This document shows positions 1 to 8,622 of a stretch of 64,000 nucleotides of DNA, piece after piece. Each line of letters opens with the position of its first letter. Position 1 is the stretch's first letter. The DNA is taken from NCBI GenBank assembly GCA_036376915.1, contig DASUZK010000102.1, positions 1 through 64,000 on the forward strand, read 5' to 3'. The position numbers and the translations under genes were made by a program. The notes under the pieces are model-generated. The model was not told where the DNA came from. It saw nothing but the letters and a program-made list of their open reading frames with translations, and did not search any database. This stretch comes from VRUE01 sp036376915 (GTDB lineage Bacteria; Actinomycetota; Thermoleophilia; Solirubrobacterales; 70-9).

Positions 1-65
1 CCCCTCGCCCTGACAAGTGCCGCGCTAATTAGCGCGGCACTTTGAGTATCCGCCAGTTCGAGGGG
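1..65 (-). repeat. PAL-D nested palindrome, copy D1 (possibly cut by window edge)
   Basis: An outer stem CCCCTCG (1-7) pairs with CGAGGGG (59-65). An inner stem GTGCCGCGCT (17-26) pairs with AGCGCGGCAC (31-40) around AATT. The linker at 41-54 is TTTGAGTATCCGCC, the reverse complement of the GGCGGATACTCAAA box shared with the copies at 12885, 33505 and 53959. Both stems differ in sequence from the other copies but still pair, while the linker is conserved. The outer arm may continue left of the window. It lies just beyond the 3' end of the peptidase gene at 96-887. Confidence 0.8.
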
Positions 66-95
66 TCACCCCTCTCACCTAGCCCAGCCAACCAT

Positions 96-887
96 CTAGC
101 CCAGCCAACCGGCTCGCTTGCGCATGCTTTTGATCCGGCGGAACTCGGCTATGTCCTCGCGTAGGGCGGCCGGAGCAGGTGCGGGGAGGAATCTCGCTGG
201 GAGGGGGGACTCGACGACTCCTGTTTCGGAGCTTGTGACTTTGTAGGCGCGGGCGCCTCTTCTGGCGGTGATCGCCGAGGGGGGGCCGGTGCCCTCCCAG
301 AGGAGGCCGGCGTAGTCGTCGAGGCCGTAGCCGCCGGGCATGCCGCCGGCGACGGCATCCAGGTAGGCGGCGCGGCGCTCGGGCTCGTTGTTGTAGTGGA
401 CGCAGAGGCTGCCGCCGAGAAGCCCCAGCCCCGCCTCCACCTCGGGGCGGCCCGAGGACTTGGTGATCCCGGCTTCGAACCAGCACATCGCGCCGGCGCT
501 CTGGCCGGCGAGGACGATGCCCTGCTTCCAGGCGGTGCTGAGGATCGCGCTGAGCTCGTGTGCTTCCCAGACGGCGAGCAGGTTGACCAGGCTGCCACCG
601 CCCACATAGATCAGGTCCTGGGCGAGCAGGTGGTCGCGCAGCGCCATCGGCCGCCGTCCGAGCCGAAATAGCGAGAGGTCGGAGGGTTCGCAGGGTCGCT
701 CGCCGAAGGCCGCGTAGAAGCGGCCGATCTGCTCGGAGGTGTCGCCGCTGGCGGTCGGCAGGATGCAGATCCGCGGCCGGCCCGGGGATCGCTCGGTCGC
801 AAGGCGCAGCATCAACTCGCTGACCGCGCGGTCGGGCGGGCGCGAGCTGAAGTCGTGGCCGCCGAGGGTCAGGATGCGAGAGATCAT
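96..887 (-). CDS. Peptidase S51 (dipeptidase E-like) family protein, paralog 1
   Basis: The 263-residue protein has the S51 fold signature: LPTASGD near residue 43, DLIYVGGGS near 91 and the nucleophile elbow AGQSAG with Ser130. A His sits in VHYNNEPER near residue 163. Members hydrolyse Asp-X dipeptides or degrade cyanophycin; which applies here cannot be told. It lies 11 bp downstream of a paralog with an identical 17-residue stretch (LRDHLLAQDLIYVGGGS) and the same Ser spacing, so the pair looks like a tandem duplication. There is no signal peptide, so it is probably cytoplasmic. A 17-bp tandem duplication (about 80-112) covers the last codons and stop, so the C-terminus may have been altered. 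Confidence 0.85.
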   Translation of the reverse strand: MISRILTLGGHDFSSRPPDRAVSELMLRLATERSPGRPRICILPTASGDTSEQIGRFYAAFGERPCEPSDLSLFRLGRRPMALRDHLLAQDLIYVGGGSLVNLLAVWEAHELSAILSTAWKQGIVLAGQSAGAMCWFEAGITKSSGRPEVEAGLGLLGGSLCVHYNNEPERRAAYLDAVAGGMPGGYGLDDYAGLLWEGTGPPSAITARRGARAYKVTSSETGVVESPLPARFLPAPAPAALREDIAEFRRIKSMRKRAGWLG

Positions 888-898
888 CGAGCCTCGCC

Positions 899-1660
899 TC
901 AGGCCGCGATCGGGGCGGTCGAGCCGGAGAGACGGGGCAGGGGAACCGGTGGATCGGCGAGGTAGGTGGTGGCGAGCTGCGTCTCGACGACGTGGCCACC
1001 CACCGCGTCGAGCCGATACCCGCGCGCCGCCGGTCGCGAGGCGACGACCCGGTGGAGCTCCTCTCCGACGAAGTGCAGAGCCGCACCGTCCTGTGCGGCG
1101 TAGCCGGAGCGCATCCCGGAGCGCAGCAGGCCGTGGTAGGCGAAGCCGTGCTTGGAGCCGGGCGCGTAGTGGACGCAGTTGCTAAAGGGCAAAAGGCCCA
1201 GCCCCTCGACCCTCCGCGGCGCCCCGTGGAAGCCGCTGAGCGCCTCGACGAACCAGCAGAGCGAGCCGGCCGAAAGGCCGCAGAGAACGATTCCCGCCTC
1301 CCACGCATCGCGCAGGATGGCGTCGATCCCGTGAGCCCGCCAGACGCCGATCAGGCTGACCACGCTGCCGCCGCCGACGTAGATCAGGTCCTGGGCGAGC
1401 AGGTGGTCGCGCAGGTCGGCGGGTCCCTGCTCGCGCCGAAAGAGCGAGATGTGGCTGGCCTCGCAGATCCCGGCCGGGAAGGCGCGGTAGAAGCGGACGA
1501 CGTAGTGGTCGGCGTCGCCGCTCGCCGAAGGCAGGAAGCAGACACGGGGGCGCTCGCGGGGGCAGAGCCCGAGCACGTACTCGTCGAGCAGGGGGTTGCC
1601 CGACTCCATCGAGAAGCCGCCGCCGCCGAAGGCCACGATCTGGCGAGGCGCAGTCTCCAT
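899..1660 (-). CDS. Peptidase S51 (dipeptidase E-like) family protein, paralog 2
   Basis: I start this at ATG 1660 (METAPRQ, 253 residues). The frame stays open far upstream, but that part is low-complexity Arg/Pro sequence antisense to the TetR gene. S51 features are LPSASGD near residue 44, DLIYVGGGS near 91 and CGLSAG with the presumed nucleophile Ser130. It is likely the first gene of a two-gene unit with its paralog and is divergent from the TetR gene at 1867, which could control it. The substrate is unknown; cyanophycinase-like, dipeptidase E and peptidase-fold proteins without peptidase activity share these motifs. Confidence 0.85.
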   Translation of the reverse strand: METAPRQIVAFGGGGFSMESGNPLLDEYVLGLCPRERPRVCFLPSASGDADHYVVRFYRAFPAGICEASHISLFRREQGPADLRDHLLAQDLIYVGGGSVVSLIGVWRAHGIDAILRDAWEAGIVLCGLSAGSLCWFVEALSGFHGAPRRVEGLGLLPFSNCVHYAPGSKHGFAYHGLLRSGMRSGYAAQDGAALHFVGEELHRVVASRPAARGYRLDAVGGHVVETQLATTYLADPPVPLPRLSGSTAPIAA

Positions 1661-1866
1661 CGGCACATGGTCGCCGCGCCGGAGCCCCCCGTGGTTGTAC
1701 AGGGGTCTGAGATTCAACCCCGCCCGACCGCCCGCATGTACATACACGACTCGACTCCTTGCTTTCCGACCCGCTTTTTGGGACCCTGATTGTCTGTAGC
1801 TCCTAAGCGGCACCTGCCAGGGAGGTGGGCCGAGCAGGCGGAGACGCCTGAGCACACCATGCCGCG
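1661..1866. promoter_or_regulatory. Divergent intergenic region with candidate TetR operator
   Basis: These 206 bp separate the S51 pair (leftward) from the TetR gene (rightward). A perfect palindrome CAGGCG-GAGA-CGCCTG lies at 1835-1850, 17 bp ahead of the TetR ATG. A near-palindromic CATGTACAT lies around 1735. Either could be an operator. I cannot place -10/-35 boxes with confidence. Confidence 0.3.
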
Positions 1867-2517
1867 ATGACAAAGCCGATTCCCACCTCTCCACCCGCGG
1901 GGCGACGCCTGCCGGCCGCAGCCCGGAACCAGCGTGAAGAGATCCTCGCCGCGACGATCCTCGTCGTCGGCCGCAAGAGCTACCGGGAGGCAACCGTCGA
2001 GGAAGTGATCGCGGAAGCCGGTATCGACCGGGCAACGTTCGACGAACAGTTCGCGGGAAAGCAGGACTGCTTCCTGGCCGCCTACGACATGGCGGTCGAG
2101 CGGCTCTTTGCCGAGGTCGACGGCAACTGCGACCAGAGGAAGAATTGGCTGGATCGAGTGCGGGAGGGCCTGGCGGCGATCGTCGACCTGTTCGTGCTCG
2201 AGCCGGAGCTGGCACGCATCGCCGTGGTCGAGGCAACCACGGCCGGCGCCGAGGCTCGACGGCGCCACTGGCACGCGATCTCTCGGTTCACGCAATTCCT
2301 GGTCGAGGGCCACGGGTTCGCCAACGGCAGGGAGCTGCCTGCCAGCATCTCGCTGATGTCGGCTGGCGCCGTCTCCGGCCTGATCTTCGAGGAACTGCTG
2401 GCGGGACGGCCGGCGGAGCTGCCCGCGCTGCTCCCCGACCTGCTCTTCGCGGTCCTCGTTCCCTACATCGGGCCGCGGGCGGCGGCGGCGGAGATGCGAC
2501 GCGTCGGACGCGGCTGA
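1867..2517 (+). CDS. TetR/AcrR family transcriptional regulator
   Basis: The 216-residue protein has an N-terminal helix-turn-helix (about residues 22-68). REEILAATILVV is followed by the recognition region VEEVIAEAGIDRATFDEQF and the typical FAGKQDCFLAAYD motif. The rest is the variable ligand and dimerisation domain; the ligand is unknown. It is divergent from the S51 peptidases, so autoregulation and control of those genes is the simplest guess. Its 3' end overlaps the convergent sigma-factor gene by 55 bp. Confidence 0.85.
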   Translation: MTKPIPTSPPAGRRLPAAARNQREEILAATILVVGRKSYREATVEEVIAEAGIDRATFDEQFAGKQDCFLAAYDMAVERLFAEVDGNCDQRKNWLDRVREGLAAIVDLFVLEPELARIAVVEATTAGAEARRRHWHAISRFTQFLVEGHGFANGRELPASISLMSAGAVSGLIFEELLAGRPAELPALLPDLLFAVLVPYIGPRAAAAEMRRVGRG

Positions 2518-2960
2518 GGCCGGTCAGCGTCCTCCCCCTCGATCATCGCCTGGCGAAGTTTCAGCCTCAGCCGGTGCAGGCGAACCTTGACGGTCCCGTC
2601 CGGCAGGCCCAACCGGCGCGCAATCGCCTGCTGAGTCAGGTCCTCGGTGTAGCGCAGCCTCAGGAGCTGGCGGTCGTCCTCGTCCAGACTCCCGAGGATT
2701 GCGTGGAGGTCCGCTCGCTCGACGGTCGAGGCGATGCGCTCGTCGTCGACCCCCTCCTGCGTCTCGACCTCGGCGACCGGATCGGGACGGACGCGTTCGT
2801 GCTGGCGGTAGGCCTCGTTGCGGACGATCGTCGCCAGCCACTCGTTGCGCCGCTGGCCGTTACGGAGGGTGGAGCGCCGGCGCCACGCCCGCAGCAGAGC
2901 ATCCTGGGCGATGTCCTCGACCTCGCTTGGATTGCTGGTGTAACGGTGGGCGATCCGCAC
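2463..2960 (-). pseudogene. ECF-type RNA polymerase sigma factor, probably 5'-truncated
   Basis: The 165 codons contain sigma region 2 (EVEDIAQDALLRAWRR) and region 4 (LTQQAIARRLGLPDGTVKVR helix-turn-helix). The first usable start codon is GTG 2960. Sigma-like sequence continues in frame upstream of it (WDEAHRFCVRIAHRY) and stops at about 3003, where an AT-rich island begins. No ATG, GTG or TTG lies between the in-frame stop upstream and GTG 2960. The region 2.1 start is therefore missing, which suggests the 5' end was removed by the island. It could still be expressed as a short sigma. No anti-sigma gene is adjacent. Confidence 0.6.
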
Positions 2961-3003
2961 ACAGAACCGGTGCGCCTCATCCCACTGCCAATCCTCGCCG
3001 GAG

Positions 3004-3120
3004 CTTGAATTTTGAAGTGCGTAAACGTTGATTGCTCAACCGTACTACTTCTAAATTCAAAAAGGGGAAATTTAGTACTGAAAATTTCCTTACTTAGTTT
3101 CCACTCTCAAACTGGATGGA
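3004..3120. other. AT-rich island with inverted repeats
   Basis: About 115 bp of clearly AT-rich DNA sits in otherwise GC-rich sequence. One imperfect hairpin pairs GAATTTTGAAGT (about 3007) with ACTTCTAAATTC (about 3047). A second pairs GGAAATTT with AAATTTCC (about 3066-3091). It has no coding potential. It lies exactly where sigma-factor homology stops, so it may be an inserted element or recombination scar. Confidence 0.55.
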
Positions 3121-3161
3121 GAAAACCGCTGCAACCGAGCGAGGTGAACCCGAACGGCCCG

Positions 3162-3641
3162 TCAGAGACCGGACTGCGCCGAGGAAAGCAGGTCGGAGGC
3201 GAGTGCCCAGCGACGCTGTAGATCGCGTTCGATCGATTCGGTCTCGCACGCCGCCGTGGCAAGGCAATCCCCCCACACGTTGGCGGCATCTATGTAGCGA
3301 TTCAGCGCCCGCTCGCCGGGACCGGCGGCAACGAGAAGGCAGCCGGCGGGGAGTCGATCGACATGGATGCGGTCATAGGCGCTCCGCACCTCCCCCAGCT
3401 CATCCAGATAGTCCTCATAGCTCAGCCCCACGGCCAGGCTCTCACGCAGGGTGTCCATCGAGCCGAGGAACGGATGCAGCTGGCCGCGGCACCCGACATC
3501 CGCGGCGGAGCGGGAAGCCCTGACCCCGCTGGGTGCCGCCGTGGCCTGCCCGGAGCCCGAGCTCGACCCGTCTCCACAGGCGGTGAGAGCCAATATCAGG
3601 CTCAGCAGGACGCCGAGTGTCGCCGCTTGGCTGAGCCGCAT
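3162..3641 (-). CDS. Predicted lipoprotein, unknown function
   Basis: The 159-residue protein starts with a type II signal peptide: MRLSQ, a hydrophobic stretch and lipobox LTAC with Cys22. A Ser/Gly-rich tether follows. The exported part (about residues 45-159) is helical with four Cys that could form disulfides. I do not recognise a family. It is divergent from the SGNH protein at 3691, about 50 bp away. Confidence 0.7.
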   Translation of the reverse strand: MRLSQAATLGVLLSLILALTACGDGSSSGSGQATAAPSGVRASRSAADVGCRGQLHPFLGSMDTLRESLAVGLSYEDYLDELGEVRSAYDRIHVDRLPAGCLLVAAGPGERALNRYIDAANVWGDCLATAACETESIERDLQRRWALASDLLSSAQSGL

Positions 3642-3690
3642 CGGCTAGAGGCTAGCCCGTTGGGGGCGTGCCAACCTCTTTGGTGTAGAA

Positions 3691-4473
3691 ATGCGGTCGA
3701 TGCCGAGAGCGCGCAAGCTCGCGACCGTGGCGGGGGCGCTTTTGACTGCTCTCACCCTTGCCGCGCCCTCCGCGAGCGCGAGTGGCAACGGCGGTGTCCT
3801 GGTCGTCGGCGACAGCCTCCAGGTTCTGACCTCCCCCTACCTCGAGCGGTACCTGCCCGGCGTGGCTGTAACAGTCAATGCCGAGGGCGGCTACAACAGT
3901 TACCAAATCCTCGACCTGTTCAAGGAAAGCTACGACCCCTCCCAGTCGGTGATCGTCTTCGATGGGGGTACCAACGACAACCCCTCCTACCCGGAGATCC
4001 TCGCCGAGAACCTGGCCGCGGTTGCCGCGACTGTCGGCGACAGGTGCATGGTCGTGCCAACCGTCCACGGATTCACCGTCGACGGCGTAGACAACACTGG
4101 TAAGAACCGTGTGGTCGAGGCCTTCGCCGCCTCGCGCCCCGGCACACAGGTACCTGACTGGGCGGGAGCGGTCGCCACACACCCCGAGCTGATGCAGGCC
4201 GACAACCTGCACCCGATTTCGGAGGGTGCCGACCTCCGGGCCCGGCTGATCGCCAGAGGAATCCAGGGATGCCTCGCTTTCGACTCGGCCACTGCGCCCG
4301 AGCCGGCCCTGGAGTCCGGGCCAAACCTGGCGCCCGTCGCGAAGATCGCCAGGCGGCAGGCCTCGATGACCGAGGCGATAGGGATCGCATTGGCCCGGAG
4401 CCTGGTCGTTCAGATGGCACGGCGGCAGTTGCCGATGGCGGCGATGCTTACCATGGTTTCCTCCTATGCCTGA
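3691..4473 (+). CDS. Secreted SGNH/GDSL-hydrolase-like protein
   Basis: The 260-residue protein has a Sec signal peptide (MRSMPRARK, hydrophobic stretch, ASASG near residue 31). Three blocks resemble SGNH hydrolases: VVGDSL (presumed nucleophile Ser), GGTNDN and DNLHP (presumed Asp/His pair). It overlaps the next gene, a membrane acyltransferase with its own SGNH domain, by 8 bp, so the two are translationally coupled. Together they may modify an extracellular glycan with acyl groups; that role is inferred from context. Confidence 0.7.
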   Translation: MRSMPRARKLATVAGALLTALTLAAPSASASGNGGVLVVGDSLQVLTSPYLERYLPGVAVTVNAEGGYNSYQILDLFKESYDPSQSVIVFDGGTNDNPSYPEILAENLAAVAATVGDRCMVVPTVHGFTVDGVDNTGKNRVVEAFAASRPGTQVPDWAGAVATHPELMQADNLHPISEGADLRARLIARGIQGCLAFDSATAPEPALESGPNLAPVAKIARRQASMTEAIGIALARSLVVQMARRQLPMAAMLTMVSSYA

Positions 4474-6406
4474 GCCCGTAAAGCGCGGCGAGCGCTACAT
4501 GCCTGGGCTCGACGGCCTGCGCGCGATAGCCGTCCTCGGTGTGGTCTTCTACCACCTGGGATTCGGTTGGGCCGAGGGTGGGCTGCTCGGGGTCGGCGTG
4601 TTCTTCACCCTCAGCGGCTACCTGATCACCGACATCCTCCTCACCCAGGTGGGGAAGGGCGGGATCAAGCTGAAGTCGTTCTGGCTGGCCCGCGCGCGAC
4701 GCCTCCTGCCCGCCCTGTTCCTGATGCTGACCGTGGTGATGGCGTGGGTGACGGTGATCGGGCCGCACCAGCCGGCGGACTTCCGCACTGCCGCACTGTC
4801 GGCGGTCGGTTACTTCAACAACTGGTGGCTGGTCTTCCACGACGTTTCCTACTTCGCACGCTTCGCACCACCGTCGCCGCTCAACCACCTCTGGTCGCTC
4901 TCCGTGGAGGAGCAGTTCTACATCTTCTGGCCGTTCCTGCTGATGGTCGGGATCCACTTCGTGCCAGAGGTGAAGAGCACGACTGGCGTGCGCCTGAGAC
5001 TAGCTGGAGTCACCCTTTCCGCTGCTTTGTGCTCCGGCATCCTGATGGCGGTCCTCTACAGCCCCTCGCTGGACCCCTCGCGCGTCTACTACGGGACCGA
5101 CACCCGCGCCCTGGAGCTCCTGGTCGGGGCGGCCCTGGCGATGGTCTGGCCGAGCCGGCGCCTGCGCCCTGGGATCACACCGCAGGCACGACGGACGATC
5201 GACGCGATGGGCGTCGTGGGACTGCTGACGATCGGGTTGATGTTCTGGGGCTCCAGCGAGTTCTCGCCCTTCCTCTACCGCGGCGGCTTCGCCCTGCTCG
5301 GGCTTGCATCGGTGCTCGCCGTGGCCGCCCTCGCGCACCCCGCCTCGCGACTCGGCCCGATCGTCGGCTGCCGGCCGATGCGGTGGATCGGCCAGCGCTC
5401 CTACGGCATCTACCTCTGGACCCTGCCGATCATCGTCCTGACCACGCCGGAGGGGTCGCTGGGCGGTGTCGACCTCCTCCGCGCCGTCCTCCAGGTCGCC
5501 GCGATCATGGGGATCGCGGAGCTTTCCTGGCGCTACGTCGAGGACCCGATACGCCACGGTGCCCTGGGCAGGCTCTGGGGACAGCTGCGAGCGGGGCGCT
5601 GGCGGCTCGAGCGGGTGCCGCGCCGCGGCTGGGCACTCGTCACGGCCAGCGCCGTGATCGCCGCCTTCGCGGTGGCCGGCCTCGCCGGCGTGGGCGTCTC
5701 GGACGAATCGAGGGCGATCGGCTCCGCGACCGTGGCCAAGACGGTCACGGCGAAGAACGTGAAACGCGCACCGCTCGGGACCTCCTGCGAAGCAGTCGTG
5801 CACATCGGCGACTCGACCTCGGAGGGCCTCGTATCCGAAGAGTGGCTGCCCCCCAATGAACTGATCAGCTCCCAGTACGCGCGGGTCGGTGCCACCACCC
5901 AGCACCTCGAGGTCTCGGGCGCCCGCTCGATCTACGAGAACTACGAAGGGGAACCCAACGCCCAGGAAGTGGCGGAAGCCTGGACGAGCGAAGGGTTCGA
6001 CGGCTGCTGGGTGATCGCTATGGGCACCAACGAGGCGGCCAACGTCGCCGCGGGCTCGAGCTTCACCTATGACGACCGGATCGACAGCATGATGTCGACG
6101 ATCGGCGAGGGACCGGTGATGTGGGTGAACGCGAAGTCGTTGGAGACCAGCGGCCCGTACTCGGAGGAGAACATGAAGTCCTGGGACGAAGCCCTGCTCA
6201 ACGCCTGCGACCGCTACCCGTACATGCGCGTATACGACTGGGCCTCCGACGTGAAGGACGCCTGGTTCATCCCCGACGGCATCCACTTCACCTCGCCTGG
6301 CTACGCCGAACGCGGCAGGCTGATCGCCGATGCCCTGCTTGAGGCGTTCCCCAACGACGAGCCGCTGGCGATGAAGGACAAGGACAACTGCCTTATTTCC
6401 CCCTAG
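4466..6406 (+). CDS. OafA/YrhL-type membrane acyltransferase with C-terminal SGNH domain
   Basis: The 646-residue protein begins with an acyltransferase-3 domain of about ten membrane segments: MPGLDGLRAIAVLGVVFYHL at the N-terminus with the conserved His, FFTLSGYLITDILL, and the SVEEQFYIFWP motif. After about residue 395 an extracellular SGNH domain follows with HIGDSTSEG, GTNEAAN and DGIHF blocks. This two-domain layout is typical of enzymes that O-acetylate cell-wall or exopolysaccharide sugars. The start is ATG 4466, inside the end of the SGNH gene. The glycan substrate is unknown. Confidence 0.88.
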   Translation: MPEPVKRGERYMPGLDGLRAIAVLGVVFYHLGFGWAEGGLLGVGVFFTLSGYLITDILLTQVGKGGIKLKSFWLARARRLLPALFLMLTVVMAWVTVIGPHQPADFRTAALSAVGYFNNWWLVFHDVSYFARFAPPSPLNHLWSLSVEEQFYIFWPFLLMVGIHFVPEVKSTTGVRLRLAGVTLSAALCSGILMAVLYSPSLDPSRVYYGTDTRALELLVGAALAMVWPSRRLRPGITPQARRTIDAMGVVGLLTIGLMFWGSSEFSPFLYRGGFALLGLASVLAVAALAHPASRLGPIVGCRPMRWIGQRSYGIYLWTLPIIVLTTPEGSLGGVDLLRAVLQVAAIMGIAELSWRYVEDPIRHGALGRLWGQLRAGRWRLERVPRRGWALVTASAVIAAFAVAGLAGVGVSDESRAIGSATVAKTVTAKNVKRAPLGTSCEAVVHIGDSTSEGLVSEEWLPPNELISSQYARVGATTQHLEVSGARSIYENYEGEPNAQEVAEAWTSEGFDGCWVIAMGTNEAANVAAGSSFTYDDRIDSMMSTIGEGPVMWVNAKSLETSGPYSEENMKSWDEALLNACDRYPYMRVYDWASDVKDAWFIPDGIHFTSPGYAERGRLIADALLEAFPNDEPLAMKDKDNCLISP

Positions 6407-6627
6407 ACGGTTGATTCCCGGATGGGGTTGGGTAGGGGACGTCGGGGCCCCTACAACAGCGCACGAAGCCTCGAAGCTCTTCTCCGAAGCGTCTCATCGG
6501 CTCCCCAAGAGCTGCAGATTCCTGGGCACCGTTTCGGGCGCCCAAAGCTCTTTAAAAGCTTGGGGGCCGCTGGGACCGCTTTCGCAACCTGGGCGTCACC
6601 CGGTGACGTGTTGAGAGGAGCCTGCTC
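6407..6627. terminator. Convergent intergenic region with several hairpins
   Basis: This gap lies between the 3' ends of the acyltransferase and the SpoIID-like gene. Visible hairpins are TAGGGG/CCCCTA (about 6431-6453), CCAAAGCT..AGCTTGG (about 6541-6562) and GTCAC/GTGAC (about 6593-6605). No long T-run follows any of them, so intrinsic termination is plausible but unproven. I see no gene here. Confidence 0.35.
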
Positions 6628-7728
6628 CTACCTACCCACCTTGGTGAAGAACGCCCAGCGGTCATATAGGCCGAGGGCGGCCGCAAGCGTGTCGCCGCGA
6701 ATGGTCGTCGGACCTCCGGTGCCGATCAGCTTGGCGTAGTCGATGCGGGGGGAGTCGCCGCGCTTGGTCACGACGACGTCGCGCAGGCGCCCGCGCACGT
6801 ATGGGGCGAGGCGGGAATCGATCTCGGCCTGCGAGAAGCGAAAGGTCCAGCGGTGCTGGGGGGCGTAGTAGTCGTAGGGGTCGGCGACGCTGCGCAGGTA
6901 GGGAACCTCCGGGGCGCCCAGGAAGCCGGACTCGGTACGGCCGCCAGAGGACGAGAAATAGGTGGTCTGGGCGATCTCGCCGCCGAAGGTCGCGACCTGG
7001 GCGCGGGTGGACCGCACGGCGGCGTCGGTCCGCGCGTCCTCGACGGCGACGCCGCCGTAGACCTGGGTTCGGGTGTCCGGGTAGAGGTCGAAGCCGTTGC
7101 CCCCAACGTCGGTCGAGAGCGCGATCGAGCGCGATGCCACCGCGAACGCCCGCAGCGTCGCCATCGGCCATTCGGGAGGGACCTCCTCCGGTACCGAGCC
7201 GCGGGCGTAGTCGTTGACGTTGAGCACGTTGACGACGTTCAGCGCGGAGCCACTCGGGATCGCCTCCAACGCCCCCCGGTAGGTGCCCACGCCGGCGATC
7301 TGGATCGTCCCCCGCGAGGCGGCGTGGAGGCGCTCTCCGCAGCGGGCGAGCAGCTTCCCCGAGCTCGAGAGGAGTCGTACCGAGGGCCCCCGCATGTGCG
7401 CCGCGTAGCTACGGGAGGGGTCGAGCTCGCGTCCGCAGGCCCCGGTCGCGTGCGAGAAGGAGACGTCGCCCGGGCTGGTCGTGAGCAGCACGCGGACCAT
7501 CGGCGCGCTCCGCATCTCGGCGATCGCGATCCCGCGGAAGTAGTGGCCGAGGATCTGCCGGTAGCCGGCTCCGTGCAGGCCATAGCCGTAGGCGCCGTAG
7601 GCGCTCATCCCGACGCCGTGGCCGAAGCCGCCGCCCCGGACCACCCAGGTCGCGGCGCCGGCTGCCCGCGGAATGGCACCGGCAAGCAGGAGCCCCACCG
7701 CCAGCGCTGCGATCCAGGCTCGCCTCAT
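6628..7728 (-). CDS. SpoIID/LytB domain-containing secreted protein
   Basis: The 366-residue protein has an N-terminal signal peptide ending near AAGAA (residue 26), then the Gly-rich GFGHGVGMSAYGAYG motif. The SpoIID core follows, with GSVPEEVPPEWPMATLRAFA near residue 185, the catalytic-type region of lytic transglycosylases acting on stem-peptide-free glycan, then SSSGGRTES and VADPYD near residues 260-285. It probably acts on peptidoglycan outside the cell. Spore formation is not implied; relatives occur in many non-sporulating Actinomycetota. Confidence 0.85.
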   Translation of the reverse strand: MRRAWIAALAVGLLLAGAIPRAAGAATWVVRGGGFGHGVGMSAYGAYGYGLHGAGYRQILGHYFRGIAIAEMRSAPMVRVLLTTSPGDVSFSHATGACGRELDPSRSYAAHMRGPSVRLLSSSGKLLARCGERLHAASRGTIQIAGVGTYRGALEAIPSGSALNVVNVLNVNDYARGSVPEEVPPEWPMATLRAFAVASRSIALSTDVGGNGFDLYPDTRTQVYGGVAVEDARTDAAVRSTRAQVATFGGEIAQTTYFSSSGGRTESGFLGAPEVPYLRSVADPYDYYAPQHRWTFRFSQAEIDSRLAPYVRGRLRDVVVTKRGDSPRIDYAKLIGTGGPTTIRGDTLAAALGLYDRWAFFTKVGR

Positions 7729-7759
7729 CCGGGCCGAGGATACGTCCCTCCAGCCCGAG

Positions 7760-8185
7760 CTAAAGGATCTGGGCGTCGAGAAAGCCAGCGACCAGGACCA
7801 GCCAGCCGCCGATCTCGGCGACGATCAGGGCGACCATGAAGGCGTGCAGGCCACCGGCCGGATCGCGGAACTGGTTGTCGGTGTCGCGCCGCCAGCCGTG
7901 GAACATGTAGCCGGCGACCGCGGCGAAGAAGTAGAAGGCGAGCGCGCCCGCGGCGAGCAGGTTGACCAGGGTGCTCCAGCCGCTCAGCTCGACGAAGGTC
8001 GCGACCAGCAGCAGGGCGAAGCTGTAGAGCAGCGCCGCGCGATGGGCGACGTCGACGTAGGGGTGCGCGACGCTCTCGTCGGATTCGACTATCTGCCGGT
8101 ACTTGAGAACCCCGAGCAGCAGCGCCCAGAGGAACATCGCGGCCGCCAGCAGCAGCACGACCTTGGTGTCTCCGCCCAGCTCCAC
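7760..8185 (-). CDS. Four-helix membrane protein, unknown function
   Basis: The 141-residue protein has four predicted membrane segments (about residues 8-25, 48-66, 72-93, 116-138) and a conserved-looking YMFHGWRRD cytoplasmic or periplasmic turn. I do not recognise the family. It lies 31 bp upstream of the SpoIID-like gene on the same strand and may be co-transcribed with it. Confidence 0.6.
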   Translation of the reverse strand: MELGGDTKVVLLLAAAMFLWALLLGVLKYRQIVESDESVAHPYVDVAHRAALLYSFALLLVATFVELSGWSTLVNLLAAGALAFYFFAAVAGYMFHGWRRDTDNQFRDPAGGLHAFMVALIVAEIGGWLVLVAGFLDAQIL

Positions 8186-8228
8186 GGGCGGATCCTATGC
8201 TTCGCGCACCCCAACCGAGGAGACACAG

Positions 8229-8615
8229 ATGAGCACCGAGACCTCCATCGTCACCGGCGTCGACTTCGTCACCCTGCCGACGAAGGACTTCGACGCCGCG
8301 GTCGAGTTCTACGGCACCACCCTCGGCCTTCCCTGCTCGGCCCGCTACGGCAAGATGCCGGGCGCCGAGTTCGAGACGGGCACCCTCACGCTCAGCGTGA
8401 TCGAATCCGAGGCCTTCGGCATCGAGTTCAGCCCCCATGGCCACCCGATCGCTCTACACGTCGAGGACGTGGAGGCAGCCCGCACCGAGCTCGAATCCCG
8501 CGGCGTCGCCTTCCCAGCCGACACGATGGATTCCGGCGTCTGCCACATGGCCCACTTCAAGGACCCCGACGGCAACGCGCTGATGCTCCACCACCGCTAC
8601 GCCCCGCGCAACTGA
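8229..8615 (+). CDS. VOC (glyoxalase/bleomycin resistance) family protein
   Basis: The 128-residue protein starts at ATG 8229 with a good Shine-Dalgarno (GAGGAGA) just upstream; the longer open frame overlaps the divergent membrane protein and lacks such a site. It has one VOC module pair: VDFVTLPTKDFDAAVEFYG, IALHVEDVEAAR and HFKDPDGNALMLHH. The usual first-strand metal ligand is Val/Asp here, so metal binding may be incomplete. The substrate is unknown. Confidence 0.8.
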   Translation: MSTETSIVTGVDFVTLPTKDFDAAVEFYGTTLGLPCSARYGKMPGAEFETGTLTLSVIESEAFGIEFSPHGHPIALHVEDVEAARTELESRGVAFPADTMDSGVCHMAHFKDPDGNALMLHHRYAPRN

Positions 8616-8622
8616 CTCCACT

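Noticed and set aside
6628..7728. Sporulation gene
   Set aside because: The SpoIID/LytB domain alone does not indicate sporulation, and no other sporulation genes are present.
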